A stretch of 31,711 nt of DNA from PFJX01 sp037442845 (lineage in GTDB: Bacteria; Pseudomonadota; Gammaproteobacteria; Burkholderiales; Thiobacillaceae): NCBI GenBank assembly GCA_037442845.1, contig JBBIPL010000016.1, positions 1 to 31,711 of the forward strand, given 5' to 3'. Positions 6,322 to 14,972 of the stretch are shown here, one piece after another. Every line of letters starts with the position of its first letter. The first letter of the stretch is position 1. A program made the position numbers and the translations under genes. The notes under the pieces were generated by a model, which made no database searches, had not been told where the DNA came from, and saw nothing but the letters and a program-made list of their open reading frames with translations.

Positions 6322-7829
6322 GCGGTGGCCAGGTTCAGGTCCATCTGCGGAGTGGGCGGCATGGCGGGGACGGAACCGTTACGCCGGCCTTCCAGGCGGG
6401 CGAGATAGTCCTCGGTGACATCGCCGGTGACGTAGCAGCCGTTGAAACAGGAGGCATCGAAACGTTCGATGCGGGGATTTACCGAGCGCACCGCCGCGAT
6501 GAGGTCGTCGAGATCCTGGTAGACCACCGCGTCGGCGCCGATCTCGGCGGCGATCTGCGCATCGGTGCGACCGTTGGCGAGGAGTTCGCCGCGCGTCGGC
6601 ATGTCGATGCCATACACGTTGGGAAAGCGCACCGGCGGGCTGGCCGAGGCGAAATACACGGCGGTCGCGCCGGCGTCGCGCGCCATCTGGATGATTTCCC
6701 TGCTGGTGGTGCCGCGCACGATGGAATCGTCCACCAGCAAGACGTTCTTGCCCTTGAATTCCAGCGGCATGGCATTGAGTTTCTGGCGCACGGATTTCTT
6801 GCGTACCGCCTGGCCGGGCATGATGAAGGTGCGACCGATGTAGCGGTTCTTGATGAAACCCTCGCGATACGGCAGACCAAGCCTGGAGGCCAGCTGCAGG
6901 GCGGAGGGGCGGCTGGTGTCGGGGATGGGGATGACCACGTCGATGCGCAGGTCGGCACACTGGCGCCGGATCTTTTCGGCGAGATATTCGCCCATGCGCA
7001 GTCGGCTTTCGTACACCGAAGCGCCATCGAGCACCGAGTCAGGGCGGGCGAAGTACACGTATTCGAAGATGCAGGGCGTGAAGGGCGCCTGGGAGGCGCA
7101 GCGCTGGCTGAGCAACTCGCCGTTCTGGGTCACCAGCACCGCCTCGCCCGGCTCCACGTCGCGCAGCACCTGGAAGCCCAGGGCCTCCACCGCGACGCTC
7201 TCGGAGGCGATGATGTATTCAGGTCCGGCCTCGGTCTGCATCCTGCCCACCACCAGAGGACGAATGCCGTTGGGATCGCGGAAGGCGAGCAGGCCGAAGC
7301 CGGCGACCATGGCCACCACCGCGTAGGCCCCGCGGCAACGGCGGTGCGTACCGGAGACCGCGGCAAAAAGCTCATTGGCGGTCAGGCGATGGCCCTGCAC
7401 GGCTTCCTGCAGTTCATGCGCCAAGATATTGAGCAGCACCTCGGAATCCGAGTTGGTGTTGACGTGACGCAGATCGTCGAGAAACAGCTCCCGCTGCAGC
7501 GCGTCGGTATTGGTGAGATTGCCGTTGTGGGCGAGGACGATGCCGAAGGGCGAATTCACGTAGAACGGCTGCGCCTCGGCCGGACTCGAGGCGGAACCCG
7601 CCGTGGGGTAGCGCAAATGGGCGATGCCGACGTTACCCAGAAGGTTGCGCATGTCCCGCGTGCGGAACACGTCGCGCACCATGCCTAGGTTCTTGTGCAT
7701 GTGGAACATGCTGCCGTCCATGGTGGCGATGCCCGCCGCGTCCTGGCCGCGATGCTGCAGGAGTTGCAGGCCGTCGTAGAGCGCCTGGTTGACGGGCTGC
7801 CGGGAAAAGATGCCTACGATGCCGCACAT
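6318..7829 (-). CDS. purF: Amidophosphoribosyltransferase
   Basis: This encodes a 503-residue cytoplasmic enzyme that catalyses the first committed step of purine synthesis, PRPP plus glutamine to phosphoribosylamine. The N-terminal glutaminase domain begins MCGIVGIF, with Cys2 as nucleophile after Met removal. AHNGNLTN and TNSDSEVLL are family motifs. The C-terminal phosphoribosyltransferase domain has the PRPP loop VLLVDDSIVRGTTS. Length fits the E. coli-type enzyme. The start ATG at 7829 has GAGG upstream. In most relatives cvpA lies immediately before purF; here there is only a 148-base gap. Confidence 0.97.
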   Translation of the reverse strand: MCGIVGIFSRQPVNQALYDGLQLLQHRGQDAAGIATMDGSMFHMHKNLGMVRDVFRTRDMRNLLGNVGIAHLRYPTAGSASSPAEAQPFYVNSPFGIVLAHNGNLTNTDALQRELFLDDLRHVNTNSDSEVLLNILAHELQEAVQGHRLTANELFAAVSGTHRRCRGAYAVVAMVAGFGLLAFRDPNGIRPLVVGRMQTEAGPEYIIASESVAVEALGFQVLRDVEPGEAVLVTQNGELLSQRCASQAPFTPCIFEYVYFARPDSVLDGASVYESRLRMGEYLAEKIRRQCADLRIDVVIPIPDTSRPSALQLASRLGLPYREGFIKNRYIGRTFIMPGQAVRKKSVRQKLNAMPLEFKGKNVLLVDDSIVRGTTSREIIQMARDAGATAVYFASASPPVRFPNVYGIDMPTRGELLANGRTDAQIAAEIGADAVVYQDLDDLIAAVRSVNPRIERFDASCFNGCYVTGDVTEDYLARLEGRRNGSVPAMPPTPQMDLNLATA

Positions 7830-7887
7830 GTCGCCGAACCTCGCTGGGCGCCTATTCCGGCGCGCCGGGGTGGATGGATCGGAGGGC

Positions 7888-7906
7888 GACGGCCGGAATG
7901 GCCGTC
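7888..7906 (-). other. Hairpin in the gap upstream of purF
   Basis: GACGGCC (7888-7894) and GGCCGTC (7900-7906) form a perfect 7-bp stem with a 5-base loop inside the gap between the SPOR-domain gene and purF, where cvpA would be expected. No T-tract follows in the direction of transcription, so it is not a standard terminator. Its role is unknown. Confidence 0.35.
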
Positions 7907-7977
7907 ACACCGGGAAGTGTCGCGCGGCGCACGGGCGAAGCGTGGACGCTGGAGCGGAGTGTCTGCATGACGCGGGC

Positions 7978-8682
7978 TCAGGGACTGACCAGCACCGGGC
8001 TGAAGCCCCTGGCCTTGAGTTGAGCCTGATAGTCGAGCGCCTTCGCCTGCTCGGCGACGGGACCCACGCGCACCCGGTGTTGGCCGTTCACCGCCTGTAC
8101 CGCCGCCTTGAAGCCGGCGGCCTGCGCCTTGGCCTGCAATTGGCGGGCGTTGGCCTCGCTGGAGAAAGCCCCGAGCTGCAGGAAATAGCCTTTGGCTGGC
8201 GCGACCTCGGCCTTCGCCGGCGCCTCCGGCGGATTCTCGGGCAGCGTGGACTTGCTCGCCGGCTTGCCCGCGGGCGCAACCGCTTCGCGCGCGGCGTCGC
8301 CGCGCGGCTCTGCCGGCTTGGCGGGAGCGCTCTGCCCGGGGCTGGGCGCAGGCGCGGGCTGGTCCGCTTGCACGGGCGGCGGTTCCTCGGCGGGCTTCGG
8401 CACGGCGGCCGGCGGCAGGGTCGGCTCCGCCTCCCGCGGAGCGGGATCCGCGCCCGCGGCGGGGGGCGCGGCGGCGGGTGCGGTCGGCGCCGGCTCGAAC
8501 GGAGCATCTTTCGCGGGGATGCGCACCTCCACGTCCGGTCCCAAGGGTTTGGGCTCGGTATCGAACAGCATCGGCAACACCACCACGGCCGCCAGCGCGA
8601 GCGCCGCGGCGCCCACCAGTCGGCGCCGCGCGCGGCGTCGCAGGGCCATCTCTTGCTGGGTCAGAATCTTCGAATCAGCCAT
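7978..8682 (-). CDS. dedD: SPOR-domain protein, DedD-like
   Basis: This encodes a 234-residue protein anchored in the inner membrane with a periplasmic peptidoglycan-binding domain. After a basic stretch (LRRRARRRL) comes a transmembrane helix at about 22-40 (VGAAALALAAVVVLPMLF), then a Pro/Ala-rich periplasmic linker of about 110 residues. The C-terminal SPOR domain (about 165-234) begins KGYFLQLGAFSSEANARQLQ. SPOR domains bind denuded glycan strands at the division septum. The start ATG at 8682 (MADSKILTQQEM) is chosen because it overlaps the folC stop by eight bases and matches the family; the frame stays open 50 codons further upstream inside folC. The symbol is by position and domain plan. 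Confidence 0.88.
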   Translation of the reverse strand: MADSKILTQQEMALRRRARRRLVGAAALALAAVVVLPMLFDTEPKPLGPDVEVRIPAKDAPFEPAPTAPAAAPPAAGADPAPREAEPTLPPAAVPKPAEEPPPVQADQPAPAPSPGQSAPAKPAEPRGDAAREAVAPAGKPASKSTLPENPPEAPAKAEVAPAKGYFLQLGAFSSEANARQLQAKAQAAGFKAAVQAVNGQHRVRVGPVAEQAKALDYQAQLKARGFSPVLVSP

Positions 8683-9973
8683 GGGTGATGCAGGGTCCGC
8701 CTGTGGTTTCCGCCAGTACCTCGGCCACGGTATGGAAAGAACCGAAGGCGAGAATTGTATCAGCCGCTTCCGCCTGTCGGCAGGCGTGAAGCCATGCCTG
8801 CGCGACGTCGGCATGCAGGCTGGCGTCGGCACCCATGGCCAGCAGGCGCGCCAGCAAATCGGCGCCGGCGAGTCCGCGCGGGCCGGCCAGTCCGGCCACG
8901 TGCCATTGATCGACGCGGCCTAGCAGCGGCGCAATGACGCCCTCCACATCCTTGTCCGCGAGCATCGCGAACACCGCGAGGACGCGCCCGCCCGGCGGCG
9001 CATCGGCAAGAATGTCGGCGAGGGCGCGCGCGGCATGCGGATTGTGCGCGACGTCGAGGATGCGCAGCGGCTGACGGCCGACGATGTGAAAGCGGCCCGG
9101 CGGGCGGGCGCCGGCCAGGCCCTGCCGCAGCGCGTTGACGGCGATCGGCAGGCGCGCGCGCAGGCTGTCGAGGGCGGCGACGGCACAGGCGGCGTTGGCA
9201 TATTGATGCAGCCCTGGCAGGGCCGGGCGCGGCAGCGCCTGAAAGCTCCGGCCTTCCACCCGGCAGGTCCAGCCGGCATCGTCCACCTTCACCTGGATCG
9301 CTTCGTTCAGGCACAGCCAGCGCGCCCCTATCGCCTCGGCATGTCGGCGCAGGCTCAGCGGCGGTTCCGGGTCGCCGCAGATCGCCGGGCGCCCGGCACG
9401 GTAGATGCCGGCCTTCTCGAAGCCGATGGCCTCGCGCGTGTCGCCGAGGAACTGTTGATGGTCGAGATCCACGCTGGTCACCACGGCGCAGTCGGCCTCC
9501 CAGGCATTGACGGCATCCAGGCGTCCGCCCAGGCCCACCTCCAGCACCATGACCTCGACGCCGGCCCGCTGGAACAGCCAGAGAGCGGCCAGCGTGCCCT
9601 GCTCGAAATAAGTCAGGGGGGTGTCGCCGCGGGCCGCCTCCACCGCCGCGAACGCGGCGCACAACTCGGCATCCGCGGCCTCGGCACCGTCGACGCGGAC
9701 GCGCTCGTTGTAGCGCGACAGATGCGGCGAGGTGTAGCAACCGACGCGATAGCCGGCGGCCGCCAGCGCAGACTCCAGGTAGGCGCAGGTGGAACCCTTG
9801 CCGTTGGTGCCGCCCACCGTGATGATGGGACAGGCGGGATAGAGGCCGAGCCGGTCGCGCAACAGAGCCACCCGCTCCAGGCCCAGCATGATGGCCTGCC
9901 CCTGGCGGCTTTCCAGGAGGCGCAGCCAGTCGGCCAGGGAGTCGGGCGCGTTCACTTCAGGCCCCGGCGCCAT
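8675..9973 (-). CDS. folC: Folylpolyglutamate / dihydrofolate synthase
   Basis: This encodes a 432-residue cytoplasmic Mur-ligase-family enzyme that adds glutamate to dihydropteroate and tetrahydrofolates. The ATP loop is GGTNGKGST (54-62). SPHLSRYNERVRVDG, VLEVGLGGRLDAVN and VDLDHQQFLGDTREAIGFEKAGI are family hallmarks, and DVAHNPHA lies at the start of the C-terminal domain. Length is normal. It starts 13 bases after accD and overlaps the SPOR-domain gene, the usual accD-folC-dedD arrangement. The ribosome binding site is weak. Confidence 0.96.
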   Translation of the reverse strand: MAPGPEVNAPDSLADWLRLLESRQGQAIMLGLERVALLRDRLGLYPACPIITVGGTNGKGSTCAYLESALAAAGYRVGCYTSPHLSRYNERVRVDGAEAADAELCAAFAAVEAARGDTPLTYFEQGTLAALWLFQRAGVEVMVLEVGLGGRLDAVNAWEADCAVVTSVDLDHQQFLGDTREAIGFEKAGIYRAGRPAICGDPEPPLSLRRHAEAIGARWLCLNEAIQVKVDDAGWTCRVEGRSFQALPRPALPGLHQYANAACAVAALDSLRARLPIAVNALRQGLAGARPPGRFHIVGRQPLRILDVAHNPHAARALADILADAPPGGRVLAVFAMLADKDVEGVIAPLLGRVDQWHVAGLAGPRGLAGADLLARLLAMGADASLHADVAQAWLHACRQAEAADTILAFGSFHTVAEVLAETTGGPCITHG

Positions 9974-9986
9974 GCCCGCCCGCGCA

Positions 9987-10850
9987 TCAGACCGGACTGG
10001 TCTTGCGGCTCAGCTGGGCGCAGAGGCGGGCGAGGGTCTTCTTCATTTCACGGCGATCGACGATGAGATCGACGGCGCCGTGCTCCAACAGGAATTCGGC
10101 GCGCTGGAAGCCCTCCGGCAGGGTTTCCCGCACGGTCTGCTCGATCACGCGGGGGCCGGCGAAACCAATCAGCGCCTTCGGCTCGGCGATGATGACGTCG
10201 CCCAGCATGGCGAAACTGGCGGACACCCCGCCCATGGTCGGATCGGTCAGCACCGAGATGAAAGGCTGGCGGTTGGCCGACAACTGGGTCAGGGCGGCCG
10301 AGGTCTTGGCCATCTGCATGAGCGAGTTGAGGCCTTCCTGCATGCGCGCGCCGCCGCTGGCGGCGACGCAGATGAAGGGCTTCTTGCCGCGCACCGAGGC
10401 TTCGACGCCGCGCACGAAACGCTCGCCCACGACGGAGCCCATGGAACCGCCCATGAAACGGAACTCGAAGGCCGCCGCCGTCACCGGCAGGCCGAACAGG
10501 CGCCCCTCCATGACCACCAGGGCATCCTGCTCCTCGGTTTCGCGCACGGCTTCGGAAAGACGATCCAGGTAGCGTCGGCTGTCCTTGAAGCGCAGCGGAT
10601 CGATCGGCAGCACGTTGGCGCCGATCTCGTTGCGGCCTTCCTCGTCGAGCAGGATGTCCAGCCGCTTGCGCGCGCCGATGCGCAGGTGGTGAGCGCACTG
10701 CGGACAAACATGATGATTGGTTTCAAGGTCGGCAGCGTAGAGCACGGCCTCGCAACTCGGGCATTTGCTCCATAGGCCCTCCGGCACCACCTTCTTGGCG
10801 GACTCGCGACGCTTGATCTTGGGCGGGATGATTTTCTGGAACCAGCTCAT
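9987..10850 (-). CDS. accD: Acetyl-CoA carboxylase carboxyltransferase beta subunit
   Basis: This encodes the 287-residue beta subunit of carboxyltransferase, which with AccA transfers CO2 from biotin to acetyl-CoA, making malonyl-CoA for fatty acids. A zinc ribbon is present at Cys30/Cys33/Cys49/Cys52. The crotonase-like core has ASGGARMQEG and TDPTMGGVSASFAMLGDV. The start ATG at 10850 (MSWFQKIIPP) is the family start. An upstream extension of the open frame is only a REP-like repeat read as PHPPTPLPLAGEGS. It lies between trpA and folC, as in many betaproteobacteria. Confidence 0.96.
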   Translation of the reverse strand: MSWFQKIIPPKIKRRESAKKVVPEGLWSKCPSCEAVLYAADLETNHHVCPQCAHHLRIGARKRLDILLDEEGRNEIGANVLPIDPLRFKDSRRYLDRLSEAVRETEEQDALVVMEGRLFGLPVTAAAFEFRFMGGSMGSVVGERFVRGVEASVRGKKPFICVAASGGARMQEGLNSLMQMAKTSAALTQLSANRQPFISVLTDPTMGGVSASFAMLGDVIIAEPKALIGFAGPRVIEQTVRETLPEGFQRAEFLLEHGAVDLIVDRREMKKTLARLCAQLSRKTSPV

Positions 10851-10892
10851 GGTCGCATCCTTGTCGAACGCCGCACGGCGGCGCTTGAAGCT

Positions 10893-10933
10893 CCCCTCTC
10901 CCGCAAGCGGGAGAGGGGTTGGGGGGTGAGGGA
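10893..10933. repeat. REP-like palindromic element
   Basis: Two perfect 12-base arms (CCCCTCTCCCGC at 10893-10904 and its complement at 10907-10918) surround an AA loop and are followed by TTGGGGGGTGAGGGA. This arrangement is a familiar dispersed intergenic palindrome in proteobacterial genomes, often mistranslated as PTPLPLAGEG. It lies between trpA and accD and could affect mRNA processing or partial termination. The class name is from memory; no copy number is known here. Confidence 0.8.
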
Positions 10934-10953
10934 CGCGCGCATCACCAATCCGC

Positions 10954-11751
10954 TCAACGATCCAACGCCGCGCGCACGCCGGCCAGGAAAAGCCTGACAT
11001 TGTCGAGGCGCGCAGCGTCGCTGGACTGTTCGATTTCCTGCACGATGCGCGAGCCGATCACCACGGCGTCCGCCGCCGCGGCCACCTGGCGCGCGGTTTC
11101 CGCGTCGCGGATGCCGAAACCGACGCCGACCGGCAGGCCCGCCTCGGCGCGGATCATGCCCACCCGCTCGGCCACTTCCGCCAGATCCAGGTTGGCCGCG
11201 CCGGTCACCCCCTTCAGCGACACGTAATAGACGAAGCCGCGCGCCTGCCTGGTGATGGCCGCCAGGCGCGCCGGCGGCGTCGTCGGCGCCAGCAGGTAGA
11301 TGTTGTCCAAGCCCGCGGCCGCGCACTGCGCGGCGAAGTCGGCCGCCTCCTCGGGCGGGTAATCTACGGTCAGCACGCCGTCCACCCCGGCGTCGCGGGC
11401 GGCGGCGCAAAAAGCCTCCCAGCCCATGGCCTCGATCGGATTGGCGTAGCCCATCAGCACCACAGGCGTGGCGGTATCGGTCTTGCGAAACTCGGCGGTC
11501 ATCGCCAGCACGTCGCGCAGGCCCACGCCGTGCTTCAGCGCCCGCTCGCTGGCGCGCTGGATGGTGGGACCGTCGGCCATCGGGTCGGAGAACGGCACCC
11601 CCAGCTCGATGATGTCCGCACCGCCCGCCACCAGGGCGTGCATCAGCGGGACCGTCTGCCCGGGGGCCGGATCGCCGGCGGTGATGAAGGGGATCAGGGC
11701 CTTGCGGTGGGCCGCCTTGAGGGCGGCGAAGGTGGTGGCGATGCGCGACAT
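10954..11751 (-). CDS. trpA: Tryptophan synthase alpha subunit
   Basis: This encodes a 265-residue TIM-barrel enzyme that cleaves indole-3-glycerol phosphate to indole and passes it to TrpB through a tunnel. Catalytic Glu49 and Asp60 are visible in ELGVPFSDPMADGP. PFITAGDP near the start and GVGFGIRD in the phosphate-binding part are family motifs. The start is one base after the trpB stop, so both should be translated together. The gene ends about 100 bases before accD, with the REP-like palindrome in between. Confidence 0.97.
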   Translation of the reverse strand: MSRIATTFAALKAAHRKALIPFITAGDPAPGQTVPLMHALVAGGADIIELGVPFSDPMADGPTIQRASERALKHGVGLRDVLAMTAEFRKTDTATPVVLMGYANPIEAMGWEAFCAAARDAGVDGVLTVDYPPEEAADFAAQCAAAGLDNIYLLAPTTPPARLAAITRQARGFVYYVSLKGVTGAANLDLAEVAERVGMIRAEAGLPVGVGFGIRDAETARQVAAAADAVVIGSRIVQEIEQSSDAARLDNVRLFLAGVRAALDR

Positions 11752-11752
11752 G

Positions 11753-12938
<1,186 letters not shown>

Positions 12939-12952
<14 letters not shown>

Positions 12953-13577
12953 TGCGCACTTCCTTCATGAAGGCGGCGATCTTCGCCGCGTCCTTGATGC
13001 CTTTCAGGGGCGTTGCTCCCCGCATGGCTTCCACGCCGCTGCTGACGTCCACCGCCCAGGGCCGCGTGGCGCGAATCGCCGCAGCCACGTTGCCGGCATC
13101 GAGGCCGCCGGCGAGGATCACCGGCCTGGGCAGGTCCGGCGGGATCAGCGACCAGTCGAACCGCTCGCCGGTGCCGCCATGCGCGCCCTCGCTCCAGGCA
13201 TCCAGCAGCAGGCCGCGGGCGTCGGCATACGAGGCGGCGAATTGTAGCAAATCGACCCCCGGCCTCACCCGCGCGGCCTTCAGGTAGGGCACGCCGAAGG
13301 CACGGCAGAAAGCGGGGGCTTCCTCGCCGTGGAATTGCAGCAGGTCGGGACGAAAACGGCGCAGGACCGCCTCCACCTCGACGGCTGCCGGGTTGACGAA
13401 CAGGGCGACGCTGGCGACGAAGGGCGGCAGGGCGGCGACGATGGCGGCGGCGCGCTCGGCGTCGACATGGCGCGGACTGCGTGTGAAGAAGACCAGGCCG
13501 ATGGCGTCGGCGCCTGCGCGCGCGGCCGCCAGGCCGTCCTCGATGCGGGTGATGCCGCAGATCTTGGCTCGGGTCAT
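12939..13577 (-). CDS. trpF: Phosphoribosylanthranilate isomerase
   Basis: This encodes a 212-residue TIM-barrel enzyme of tryptophan synthesis that performs the Amadori rearrangement of phosphoribosylanthranilate. It opens with the signature MTRAKICGITR, with catalytic Cys7. LLQFHGEE and VDVSSGVE are typical, the latter holding the C-terminal phosphate site. The start ATG at 13577 is fixed by this signature; the open frame continues further upstream without similarity. It lies 10 bases after truA and overlaps trpB, giving the order truA-trpF-trpB-trpA. Confidence 0.96.
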
Positions 13578-13587
13578 GCTGACGAAA

Positions 13588-14385
13588 TCAGAATCCGGGT
13601 AGGAGGAGTTCAGGAGAGCGGGCCTCGGCGGGCAAGCCCCAGGCCGCATCGTATTCCACTTCCGTCAGGTAGAGGCCATCCGCCGCGAAGGTAGCGGCGC
13701 CGCGCGCGCGGTCGCGCGATTCCAGCACCTCCGCCACCCACTCCACGGGACGGCGCCGCAAACCCACCCAGACCAGGGCGCCGAGCATGTTGCGGATCTG
13801 ATGGTGCAGGAAGGCATTGGCGCGAAATTCGAAGCGCAGCAGGTCGCCGCGGCGGCTCACGCTGGCCTGGCGCAGTTCGCGCACGGGGCTCCTGGCCTGG
13901 CATTCGGCGGCGCGGAAAGCGGAAAAATCGCGCACCCCGAGCAGGCTGGCGGCGGCCGTCGCCATCGCCGTCTCGTCCAGAGCGCCGTGCACCCACCCTA
14001 CCCGGCCATGCAACAGCGCCGGACGCACGGGCCGGTTGAGCAGCAGATAGACATAGGCGCGTTCCAGGGCATGCCGGCGGGCATCGAAATCCGGCGCCAC
14101 GGCACGCGCCCAACGCACGGCGATGCCGTCCGGCAGATGGGCGTTGACGCCCTTGACCCAGGCGGCCGGCGGGCGCGGGCGCGGACTGTCGAAATGCGCG
14201 ACCTGGCCGAGGGCATGCACGCCGGCGTCGGTGCGCCCGGCGGTCACCGTGCGCACGGGTTCGCACTGGATCAAGGCGAGCGCGCGTTCCAGATGATCCT
14301 GCACCGCGCAGCCGCCCGGTTGCGTCTGCCAGCCGCAAAAACCGCGCCCGTCGTACTCCAGGCCCAGGGCTATGCGTTCAGCCAT
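13588..14385 (-). CDS. truA: tRNA pseudouridine(38-40) synthase
   Basis: This encodes a 265-residue enzyme that isomerises uridines 38-40 in the anticodon arm of tRNAs. The catalytic aspartate is Asp53 in TAGRTDAGVHALGQ. GLEYDGRGFCGWQ at the N-terminus and FLHHQIRNMLGALVWVG in the C-terminal half are family motifs. It overlaps the upstream membrane-protein gene by 16 bases. The fimV-truA-trpF order is conserved in many gamma- and betaproteobacteria. Confidence 0.96.
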   Translation of the reverse strand: MAERIALGLEYDGRGFCGWQTQPGGCAVQDHLERALALIQCEPVRTVTAGRTDAGVHALGQVAHFDSPRPRPPAAWVKGVNAHLPDGIAVRWARAVAPDFDARRHALERAYVYLLLNRPVRPALLHGRVGWVHGALDETAMATAAASLLGVRDFSAFRAAECQARSPVRELRQASVSRRGDLLRFEFRANAFLHHQIRNMLGALVWVGLRRRPVEWVAEVLESRDRARGAATFAADGLYLTEVEYDAAWGLPAEARSPELLLPGF

Positions 14386-14972
14386 AGGGCCAGGAGCGCG
14401 GCCAGCAACGCCGTCGGCGCGAGCAGGTCGAGGGGACGCAGGGGGTGCATGCGGATGGAGAAACCGCCGGGCAAGTCATCGCCGGCGTCGGCGTCGAGCA
14501 AACGGGCAAGATTGCCGCGCCCGCGTTCCAGACGTTCAATGGCTTGCAGCGTGAGGCCCAGCCGCAGGGCGGCGCGCCGGCTGTCGACGCCCAGCGCGGA
14601 AAACGGCGCGGCCAGCCGATAAAGGCCTTCGAGTAAACGCTCGCTGGGCTGGGCCAGCACCAGGATGTCCAGCCAGAGCAGCAGCAGCAACAGACGCAGC
14701 GCTTGCCCGGCGCCATGCAGCAAGCCTGCATGGCTGGGCGAGTAGTCGCCGAGCGCGGGCAACAGGGGTTCTCCCGGCAGGCCATAGGCGTAGCCCAGGA
14801 CCAGCACCAGCAGCAGCCAGCGCGCGCGCCACATCAGGCGGAAGGGAGCGCGGCGAAGGACGGCGAGAAGCGGCAGGGCGGCAAGCGTCAGCAACGCAAC
14901 CATGAAAAAAGGCAGCCCTGGGGTTGCCAGGGCTGCGATGAGGTAGGTCAGGATGCGACTGGCGGGGTGCAA
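14370..14972 (-). CDS. Integral membrane protein, possibly CbiQ/EcfT-like
   Basis: This encodes a 200-residue protein with about five hydrophobic segments (roughly 5-25, 28-40, 48-65, 88-108 and 180-198). Between segments four and five is a basic amphipathic region with RRAALRLGLTLQAIERLERGRG. This resembles the Ala-Arg-Gly coupling helices of ECF transporter T components (CbiQ/EcfT), but the match is weak and no ATPase or S component lies nearby. The start is TTG at 14972, immediately after the fimV stop (TGA then TTG); an internal ATG at 14903 is possible. It overlaps truA. I would call it hypothetical with a tentative family hint. Confidence 0.7.
   Translation of the reverse strand: MHPASRILTYLIAALATPGLPFFMVALLTLAALPLLAVLRRAPFRLMWRARWLLLVLVLGYAYGLPGEPLLPALGDYSPSHAGLLHGAGQALRLLLLLLWLDILVLAQPSERLLEGLYRLAAPFSALGVDSRRAALRLGLTLQAIERLERGRGNLARLLDADAGDDLPGGFSIRMHPLRPLDLLAPTALLAALLALWLNA

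Noticed and set aside
7861..7965. A short minus-strand open frame (about 39 codons) in the gap before purF, considered as a cvpA remnant
   Set aside because: It is polar and lacks the transmembrane pattern of CvpA. It has no good ribosome binding site and no recognisable similarity.
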